Assembly: GCA_012719855.1 (NCBI GenBank)
Contig: JAAXZN010000045.1
Location: 1 to 64,000 of the forward strand
Reading direction: 5' to 3'
From: Serratia liquefaciens
Lineage (GTDB): Bacteria > Pseudomonadota > Gammaproteobacteria > Enterobacterales > Enterobacteriaceae
Length of the DNA stretch: 64,000 nucleotides
Translations under genes and position numbers: made by a program
In this document: piece by piece, positions 58,415-64,000 of the stretch
Layout of the letters: each line of letters starts with the position of its first letter
Numbering within the stretch: position 1 is the stretch's first letter
The notes under the pieces: generated by a model
What the model was told of the DNA's origin: nothing
Seen by the model: the letters and a program-made list of their open reading frames with translations, nothing else
The model's database searches: none

Positions 58415-58768
58415 TTACAAAATCTCCAGCACCTGTTCTGGTGGTCGGCCGATACGTGCCTGGGTGCCTTTGACCACGATAGGACGCTCAATCAGCTTTG
58501 GATTGTCCACCATCGCCTGCAACAGTTGGGCTTCGCTCAGGTTTTCATCCGCCAGCTTCAAATCCTTGTACAGATCTTCTTTCTTGCGCATCAGCTCGCG
58601 TGCGGAACTGAACCCCAGCTCTTTCAGCAGTTTCTTCAGCTGGTCTACCGACGGCGGCGTTTCCAGATACAGCACCACGTCAGGCTTCACGCCATGCTGT
58701 TCCAACAGCGCCAGGGTTTCACGGCTCTTGGAGCAGCGCGGGTTATGGTAAATAGTGACGTTTTTCAT
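58415..58768 (-). CDS. yfgD: ArsC-family arsenate reductase-like protein YfgD
   Basis: This 117-residue thioredoxin-fold ArsC-family protein has Cys12 in YHNPRCSKSRETLALL and the conserved RPIVVKGTQARIGRPPEQ near the end. It matches E. coli YfgD (119 residues), whose arsenate reductase activity is not established. It is 22 bases downstream of bepA on the same strand; in E. coli yfgD, hda and bepA are also neighbours. Confidence 0.9.
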   Translation of the reverse strand: MKNVTIYHNPRCSKSRETLALLEQHGVKPDVVLYLETPPSVDQLKKLLKELGFSSARELMRKKEDLYKDLKLADENLSEAQLLQAMVDNPKLIERPIVVKGTQARIGRPPEQVLEIL

Positions 58769-58790
58769 TTAACTTCATCCTTTATGAAAA

Positions 58791-60260
58791 TCAGCTGCGC
58801 TGGTACTGACGGAAACGCTGTTGCAGCTGGCGCAGCTGGTCGATGCGCGCATCATAACGCGCCTGTTTCAGGCTGCCGAGTTTTTGCAGTGAACTGGCAT
58901 TGCTGAGCAAACCAATGGCCTGGTCGAGACGACCGGTCAGGGCCAGGCTTTCGGCACGGGCGGAAAGTTCTTCATCGCGCAGTCCCTGTGCGGCGCTGGC
59001 CTGGGCCAGCAGATCCCAGGCGTTGGGATCGTCCGGATGGGCGAAGGTGTAACGGTTAAGAATTTTTGACGCCTGCGCCGGTTGGTTACCTTCCACGTAG
59101 GCGTTGGCCAGGTTGAGTTGCAGCACCGGGTTGTTACTTTGGGCGGCATTGGCGGCTTGCAGACGGGCAATCGCCTGCGGCGCACGTTTCTGACCGAGGT
59201 CGATATCGGTCATCAGATCGATCAGCCAGACGTTTTTCGGATCTTGCGTCAGCAGTGGCTGAATGATGTTACGGGCATCGTCATACTTTTTGGCTTCATA
59301 GAACAAAATGGCGCGGCCATATTTGGCTGCCATCTGTTCGCGTACGTTGCCTTTGCTGTAAGTATCGAGCAGCTCTTCACGCAGGCCGTACCCCTCTGAG
59401 CTGTACATACCGAGCGAACGCACCTTGGCCATCAGATAATCCTGCGTGGACTGCACCAGGTGCTTGGGCATCTGGTTAGCGCGGTTGCGCGCATCGGACA
59501 GGCGGCTGTCGGGCAGGGGGTGGGTCAGCAACATTTCCGGCGGTTTGGAGGCGTAGCGCGACTGATCGGACAGCTTCTGCAAAAAGTCGGGCATGGCTTC
59601 AGGATCGAACCCGGCGCGTTGCAGCACCTGAATGCCGATACGATCGGCTTCCTGTTCGTTCGATTGAGTAAAGCTGATCATGCCTTGCTGGGTGCCGGCC
59701 AAAGTGCCGCTCAACGCTGCCATCCCCATGGTCGGGTTGGCCATCGCCAGCAGGATGGAGCCAAGGGCGCCTACCCAGGTCAGCGGGGCGTTGCGTTGCT
59801 GGTCTTCCATCGCTCGCGCCAGGTGGCGTTGAGTCACGTGCGAGATTTCGTGCGCCAGTACCGAGGCGAGCTGGCTTTCGTTGTCGGTTTCGCGGAACAG
59901 GGCTGAGTGCAACACCACGTTACCGCCAAAGAAGGCGAAGGCGTTGATCTCGTCGTTGCGCACCAGATAAAAATGAAACGGCGTGCGTACCGAATAGGCG
60001 CTCGCCACCAACCGGTTACCCAGTTGGTTAATGTATTGAGTCAATAGGGGGTCGTTGATCAGGGGCGCGCTGGCGCGAAGCTGCCGCACGTAGAAATCAC
60101 CCATCGCCAGTTCCTGGCCAATGCTCAGGGTTCCCCCCGCAGAGGTGCCCATATCCGGCAGTTGATCCTGGGTTTCCGCCTGCACCGGCGCCAGCGCCGT
60201 GGCGTTGAGTGTGCCGAGCAACATTATTGCAATCGCTGTTTTGGTCAACCGGGTGGTCAT
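58791..60260 (-). CDS. bepA: Periplasmic metalloprotease/chaperone BepA
   Basis: The 489-residue periplasmic M48 protease with C-terminal TPR repeats assists LptD assembly and degrades misassembled outer-membrane proteins. The signal peptide spans about residues 1-28 (cleavage near VQA-ET). The zinc site is HEISH at 137-141, with the third ligand in NEQEADRIG. TPRs run from about 310 to 480. Length matches E. coli BepA (487). In E. coli it is divergent from perM, which is absent here; an Rrf2 regulator gene occupies that side. Confidence 0.95.
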   Translation of the reverse strand: MTTRLTKTAIAIMLLGTLNATALAPVQAETQDQLPDMGTSAGGTLSIGQELAMGDFYVRQLRASAPLINDPLLTQYINQLGNRLVASAYSVRTPFHFYLVRNDEINAFAFFGGNVVLHSALFRETDNESQLASVLAHEISHVTQRHLARAMEDQQRNAPLTWVGALGSILLAMANPTMGMAALSGTLAGTQQGMISFTQSNEQEADRIGIQVLQRAGFDPEAMPDFLQKLSDQSRYASKPPEMLLTHPLPDSRLSDARNRANQMPKHLVQSTQDYLMAKVRSLGMYSSEGYGLREELLDTYSKGNVREQMAAKYGRAILFYEAKKYDDARNIIQPLLTQDPKNVWLIDLMTDIDLGQKRAPQAIARLQAANAAQSNNPVLQLNLANAYVEGNQPAQASKILNRYTFAHPDDPNAWDLLAQASAAQGLRDEELSARAESLALTGRLDQAIGLLSNASSLQKLGSLKQARYDARIDQLRQLQQRFRQYQRS

Positions 60261-60576
60261 AGTCAGGCCTTTCCCTTAAATAGTCATTTCTAAGACGTCA
60301 GCATCACACAAGAGTTCTTCTTCGCTTCCGGTCTCGCCAGAACAATCAGTGCGAAAGCGTGTTAGCTCACAAAAATGCACGCGTTGCGGCGCCCCGCCGG
60401 CAGATAACATCATAGTCAGCCGGCAGCGACAAGGAAACTTCTGTTCGGCAATAATCAAACAGAATTTTTTATTTTCACTTAGGGATCTTCCCTTGACGAT
60501 CAACGGCCTTGGGCCTCGTCGATGCATTTTTTTCGCTACCATGAAAAAACAAAGACAAAGCTTGTCCGCGTTTTAA
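60261..60576. other. Intergenic region upstream of bepA
   Basis: About 315 bases separate bepA from the Rrf2 promoter. Open frames exist on both strands (75 and 88 codons) but neither has a good ribosome binding site, membrane or domain pattern, and they overlap each other. The bepA promoter should be here. No hairpin with a T-run was found. Confidence 0.35.
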
Positions 60577-60606
60577 TTGACAGAATAAACGTGGACTAAT
60601 ATAGTC
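60577..60606 (+). promoter_or_regulatory. Promoter and operator of the Rrf2-flavoprotein pair
   Basis: TTGACA at 60577-60582 is a perfect -35 element, followed by 17 bases and TATAGT at 60600-60605. The inverted repeat GACTA-ATA-TAGTC (60594-60606) covers the -10 element. This fits autorepression by the Rrf2 regulator encoded just downstream. Confidence 0.75.
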
Positions 60607-60643
60607 TGCGTTATTGAATTCAAGAGTGCAGCGCAAACTTAAT

Positions 60644-61186
60644 ATGGCTTACATCACTACCAGCGTTGAATACGGCATCCACTGTTTGCTTTGGTTGGTC
60701 GGCGAGGATCAGCGTGCGCTAAGCAGTCGCGATCTCGCGGAGCTGCAGGGAATTTCACCCAGTTTCCTGGCCAAGATTTTCCCCAAACTGGAGAAGGCGG
60801 GGATCGTCGCCGCCAGCGAAGGCGTGCGCGGTGGGTATCGGCTGGCCCGTCCGGCAGAGGAGATCACCTTCCTGGAAATTATTGATGCCATTGAAGGGCA
60901 CAAGCCGTTGTTCGATTGCCAGGAAGTCCGCGGTCGCTGCGCAGTGTTTGACGACAGCCCGCCTGACTGGGCCGTATCAGGCAAGTGTGCGATCCATGCG
61001 GTGATGTTGCAGGCCGAAAAGGCGATGCGCGATGCGCTGGCGGTACAAACGCTGGGCACCGTCGCCTCTCGATTTGGGCGCAAGGCGCCAGAAGGGTTCT
61101 TTGGCGAGGTCAATATCTGGCTTGATGAACGCCTGAGCGAGCGCACCACTCGCAGCGGCAAGCCTGCCCGCGTCAAGTCGCAATAA
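60644..61186 (+). CDS. Rrf2-family transcription regulator with three cysteines
   Basis: This 180-residue Rrf2 regulator has an N-terminal winged helix (SVEYGIHCLLWLVG, SSRDLAELQGISPSFLAKIFPKLEKAGIV, EGVRGGYRLARP). The cluster region has Cys92, Cys99 and Cys115, against Cys92, Cys98 and Cys104 in IscR, so the second gap is longer (15 residues). It may bind an iron-sulfur cluster or sense redox state. ATG 60644 is preferred by family match; an upstream TTG at 60614 is in frame. A flavoprotein gene follows 145 bases later and is the probable target. Confidence 0.85.
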   Translation: MAYITTSVEYGIHCLLWLVGEDQRALSSRDLAELQGISPSFLAKIFPKLEKAGIVAASEGVRGGYRLARPAEEITFLEIIDAIEGHKPLFDCQEVRGRCAVFDDSPPDWAVSGKCAIHAVMLQAEKAMRDALAVQTLGTVASRFGRKAPEGFFGEVNIWLDERLSERTTRSGKPARVKSQ

Positions 61187-61331
61187 CGCCCCCGTAATTT
61201 CTCTGATGCTTTTACCCGCCTGTGTGCCACAGGCGGTCACCCTTCTGCACCCTTTTTCAGGGGCGCAGCGGTAAAACTCGCCTGAAAAACACCTCAGGCG
61301 CTCGACAACAGGTATTTGAAGGAGTCATTCC

Positions 61332-62540
61332 ATGACGCAGAAAATAGTGATCGCCGGTTCTGGTTTTGCCGGGTTTTGGGCCGCCGTCTCCGCCATGCGA
61401 GCCGTAGCGCTTGCCGGTAAGGAACAGAGCGTTGAGGTGACGATGGTTTCGCCGACCCCGAACGTCACGATCCGCCCAAGATTGTACGAGGCCGTACTGG
61501 AAAATATGAGTCCGGACATCTCGGCACAGCTCGCTGCGATTGGCGTTCGTCATCTGGCCGGTCTGGTTGAGCAGATAGACGGCGAAAACAAGACGCTGGT
61601 GGTGGAGAGCGCCGAGGGGAAAAAACTTCAGTTGGCGTATGACCGCCTGGTAGTGGCAACCGGCAGCAAACTGTTCGTGCCTGCGGTTGCCGGTTTTGCC
61701 GAGCATGGTTTTAATGTCGATACGCTGCAAAGTGCACAACGGCTGGATGCCCATTTAAAAGCGCTGGCGACTCAGCCGGATACCCCGGCACGCAATACCG
61801 TGGTGGTGGTCGGCGGGGGGCTTACCGGGCTGGAAAGCGCCGCTGAAATGCCGATGCGCTTACGTGCCATTTTGGGCAACCAAGCCGATATTCGCGTGGT
61901 GATTGTCGATACGGCGGCCGAAGTGGGCGCCGGCATGGGGGCTGAACCTGCGGTGGTGATCCGCCAGGCACTGGAAGAATGTGGCGTTGAATCTCGAGCC
62001 GGGGTTCGCGTTACGGGGATTGACGCAGGCAGCGTGACTTTGTCGAGCGGTGAGCGCATTGCCACCGATACGGTGATTTTGGCCGCCGGGGTACGGGCGC
62101 ATCCCTTGGTTGAACAAATCCCGGGTGAGCGCGACAGTGCCGGACGTATTGTCGGTGATGCTTTCCTGCATGCGCCTGCGATGGACGGCGTTTTTGTCAC
62201 CGGGGACACGGTCAAAGCGGCGACCGACGAGCTGGGCAATTATAACCTGATGACCTGTCAGCATGCGATGAGTCTGGGGCGCGTGGCCGGTCACAATGCT
62301 GCTGCGGAACTGTTAGGTTTGCCGCTGCACCCTTACAGCCAGCCGAAGTATGTTACCTGCCTTGATCTTGGGCCCTGGGGCGCGCTCTACACCGAAGGCT
62401 GGGATCGCCAGGTGCGCTTTACGCGCGAAGAGGGCAAAAAGATCAAACAGGAAATCAATACGCAGTGGATTTATCCACCGGCAGCGGATCGGCAGGCGTT
62501 GTTCGCCGTTGCCAATCCCGATTACGTGATTGTGCCCTGA
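61332..62540 (+). CDS. FAD-dependent NADH dehydrogenase-like oxidoreductase
   Basis: This 402-residue two-dinucleotide-binding flavoprotein resembles type II NADH dehydrogenases. The FAD loop is IVIAGSGFAGFWAA (residues 5-18), the NAD loop is VVVVGGGLTGLESAAE (about 156-171), and the FAD-binding end motif is GVFVTGDTVKA. No membrane segment is evident. AGGAG precedes the ATG. It is probably controlled by the adjacent Rrf2 regulator; the electron acceptor is not known. A terminator follows. Confidence 0.83.
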   Translation: MTQKIVIAGSGFAGFWAAVSAMRAVALAGKEQSVEVTMVSPTPNVTIRPRLYEAVLENMSPDISAQLAAIGVRHLAGLVEQIDGENKTLVVESAEGKKLQLAYDRLVVATGSKLFVPAVAGFAEHGFNVDTLQSAQRLDAHLKALATQPDTPARNTVVVVGGGLTGLESAAEMPMRLRAILGNQADIRVVIVDTAAEVGAGMGAEPAVVIRQALEECGVESRAGVRVTGIDAGSVTLSSGERIATDTVILAAGVRAHPLVEQIPGERDSAGRIVGDAFLHAPAMDGVFVTGDTVKAATDELGNYNLMTCQHAMSLGRVAGHNAAAELLGLPLHPYSQPKYVTCLDLGPWGALYTEGWDRQVRFTREEGKKIKQEINTQWIYPPAADRQALFAVANPDYVIVP

Positions 62541-62547
62541 ATAGCCG

Positions 62548-62574
62548 ATGGGAGCGGAAACGCTCCCATTTTTG
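62548..62574 (+). terminator. Rho-independent terminator after the flavoprotein gene
   Basis: ATGGGAGCG at 62548-62556 pairs perfectly with CGCTCCCAT at 62561-62569 around the stable loop GAAA, followed by TTTTTGTC. It starts 8 bases after the stop codon. Confidence 0.92.
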
Positions 62575-62645
62575 TCGCCAGAACGGCAACCCGGAAGGCG
62601 GTTATGGCTCTGCTAACCCCCTAAAAGCAAGGTAACCGGCGTTAC

Positions 62646-62852
62646 CTATCGTTCCAGCCACTCAATCGCCAATTCGCGCGCTTCATCCAAATTGACATCC
62701 CGACCTTCGCGGGTAATCGCCGTTTTAAGCTCATTAATCACGTCTGCTTTTTGCGTTTCATGCTCTTCATTGGCCAACGCCAGGAAGGCATCGCCTACCA
62801 CCGTGCATATGCCGATGTACAAGGCCTTTGAGTCCTCGAAACCACTGTTCAT
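62646..62852 (-). CDS. Small acidic protein of unknown function
   Basis: The 68-residue product begins MNSGFEDSKALYIGICTVVG and continues with charged, mostly helical sequence (LANEEHETQKADVINELKTAI) to EWLER. AAGGA lies at good distance before the ATG, and codon use looks like its neighbours. I do not recognise the family. It is downstream of the Lrp-type regulator gene on the same strand, 29 bases away, and may share its transcript. Confidence 0.65.
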   Translation of the reverse strand: MNSGFEDSKALYIGICTVVGDAFLALANEEHETQKADVINELKTAITREGRDVNLDEARELAIEWLER

Positions 62853-62881
62853 AACTGTATCCTTCTGGATTTGATTGGGAT

Positions 62882-63337
62882 CTACAACGGCAGAAAGGGC
62901 CGGTCCTGCACCACGCTTTTCATCACCAGCGTGGAGGTCAGGCGTTGAACGCCGGGCAGGGCGGAAAGCTGTTCGTCGTAAAGCCGCTGAAAAGCCGGTA
63001 AATCGCGGGCGATGACATGCAACAGGTAGTCGGGATCGCCGAACAATCGCTGCGCCTGGATAACCTGGGGAATATCCACCATGGCGTTTTCGAAGGCTTC
63101 AACAGCCTGGCGATCCCCTTCCCGCATGGTGACGAAAACCAGCGCGGAAAAGTTAAAGCCCAGACTGCCGGGATCGAGGTGGGCACGATAGCCTCTGATC
63201 ACGCCAGATTGTTCCAGCGCTCGCACCCGGCGGTGGCAGGGGGAAACGCTCAGCCCAATTCGGTCAGCCAGGTCGGTAACAGAAAGACGCCCATCAAACT
63301 GAAGTTCAGCAAGGATTTTGCGGTCAATCTTGTCCAT
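62882..63337 (-). CDS. Lrp/AsnC-family transcription regulator
   Basis: This 151-residue Lrp-type regulator has an N-terminal helix-turn-helix (DKIDRKILAELQFDGRLSVTDLADRIGLSVSPCHRRVRALE) and a RAM ligand domain (FVTMREGDRQAVEAFENAM, GDPDYLLHVIARDLPAFQRLY). It is divergent from a LysE-type exporter gene 200 bases away. Such pairs usually have the regulator activate amino-acid export in response to the amino acid; the effector is unknown here. Confidence 0.9.
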   Translation of the reverse strand: MDKIDRKILAELQFDGRLSVTDLADRIGLSVSPCHRRVRALEQSGVIRGYRAHLDPGSLGFNFSALVFVTMREGDRQAVEAFENAMVDIPQVIQAQRLFGDPDYLLHVIARDLPAFQRLYDEQLSALPGVQRLTSTLVMKSVVQDRPFLPL

Positions 63338-63537
63338 TTGGAAAAATTTCCCTCAATTTGCGATTTATAAGCAAATAATTGAAACCACATTCTAACAACT
63401 TGGGGATATTCTTTTCAATAATTGAACAACTTTGGACATAAATGGCTTTCGGCCTGTTAACGCTGTCCACCGGAGGAACGCCAAGTGATTAAACGGATAA
63501 GCCAGACTGCCGGGTGTCGGTGGCGGGGGGGAGATTT

Positions 63538-64000
63538 ATGACGCCGGCCATTTTTGCGGCTTTCTGGGCCGTTTCGATTCTGTTCGTGATTACGCCGGGT
63601 CTGGACTGGGCGTATATCATCTCGGCCGGCATTCGTGGGCGGGTGGTGCTGCCTGCGGTGGCAGGGTTGCTGTGCGGGCACCTTATCGCTATTGCGATCG
63701 TGGCGGCAGGCGTGGGCGCTTTGGTGACAGGCAATCCTATGGCCCTTACGGCGCTCACCCTGCTGGGGGCCGGCTACCTGTTCTGGATTGGCATCAGCAT
63801 GCTGCGCAATCCCCCGACGCCGAGCGCCGGCGATGCGCAGGCGCCCGGCTCCTGGCTGCGTTGGGCCGGCAAGGGCATTTGCGTCAGCGGCCTGAATCCC
63901 AAGGTATTTCTGCTGTTTTTGGCTCTGCTGCCGCAGTTCACCGACGCGAGCGCCAGTTGGTCGATCCCGACCCAAATTCTCGCGCTTGGCCTGTTGCATC
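63538..64000 (+). CDS. LysE-family amino-acid exporter, cut by window end
   Basis: An open frame from ATG 63538, preceded by GGGGGGAG, runs off the window with no stop. The first 154 residues show LysE/RhtB features: FWAVSILFVITPGLDWAYII (with the P-G-x-x-x near residue 20), a G-rich second segment, LTLLGAGYLFWIGISMLR, and GICVSGLNPKVFLLFLALLPQF. These proteins export amino acids or related compounds. It is divergent from the Lrp-type regulator, its probable controller. Confidence 0.85.
   Translation, partial: MTPAIFAAFWAVSILFVITPGLDWAYIISAGIRGRVVLPAVAGLLCGHLIAIAIVAAGVGALVTGNPMALTALTLLGAGYLFWIGISMLRNPPTPSAGDAQAPGSWLRWAGKGICVSGLNPKVFLLFLALLPQFTDASASWSIPTQILALGLLH

Noticed and set aside
60276-60576. 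Overlapping open frames on both strands upstream of bepA (88 and 75 codons)
   Set aside because: Neither has a convincing ribosome binding site, domain or neighbour logic; the region is better read as promoter sequence.
1-64000. CRISPR array or prophage
   Set aside because: No regularly spaced direct repeats with unique spacers, no integrase and no run of phage structural genes were seen; the only mobile signals are the IS end, short intergenic repeats and toxin-antitoxin pairs.

Overview
The window is a chromosomal segment of an enteric gammaproteobacterium, most likely Serratia or a close relative. The basis is very high similarity, recalled from memory, to Escherichia coli proteins along almost the whole length, with enteric gene clusters kept in order (srl, rsp, yegS/trhP/yegP, mdtABCD-baeSR, yegD-alkA-dgcE, yfgG-pdeF-ppx-ppk, purMN, upp-uraA, hda-arsC-bepA) but joined in a non-E. 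coli arrangement. The species cannot be fixed from the sequence alone.

Layout: 1-141 is the end of an IS481-type insertion sequence. 222-5279 is the sorbitol (glucitol) operon srlAEBD-gutM-srlR-gutQ, read leftward from a promoter with a CRP-like site. Next come fbaB (5434-6483) and a leftward hexonate-type sugar-acid operon rspA-rspB-ydfJ-ydfI-rspR (6688-12645). yegS, the sRNA gene cyaR with a CRP-like site at about -41.5, trhP and yegP follow, then a vapBC toxin-antitoxin pair (16470-17122). 17129-28111 is the leftward mdtABCD-baeSR efflux and envelope-stress operon. 28381-36891 holds an aldo/keto reductase, a P-loop kinase, the Hsp70-like yegD, an unusual AdaA-AlkA fusion, a YfeC-like regulator and the diguanylate cyclase dgcE. 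37056-41539 holds mgtE, the small gene yfgG and the c-di-GMP phosphodiesterase pdeF behind an FNR-like site.

41571-50244 is phosphate-centred: ppk-ppx run leftward, and a second phosphate transporter operon (large PstC-like, large PstA-like, PstB) runs rightward behind a triple PHO box, without PstS or PhoU. After speG and a RelE/ParE-type toxin-antitoxin pair come nucleotide genes: purM-purN with a perfect PurR palindrome, and upp-uraA with a nested repeat between them. Two envelope/stress proteins follow, including a LEA-like helical lipoprotein. hda starts at a CUG codon.

The segment 57433-58266 is the least explained part: a compact two-gene module with a palindromic promoter, a HicA-like small gene broken by a one-base deletion, and a partner with an N-terminal domain fused to a helix-turn-helix. 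The end of the window has arsC-like yfgD, bepA, an Rrf2 regulator with an NADH-dehydrogenase-like flavoprotein, a small unknown gene, and a divergent Lrp/LysE pair cut by the window edge.

Gene names rest on remembered family sequences; no database search was run. No rRNA, tRNA, CRISPR array or prophage was seen.
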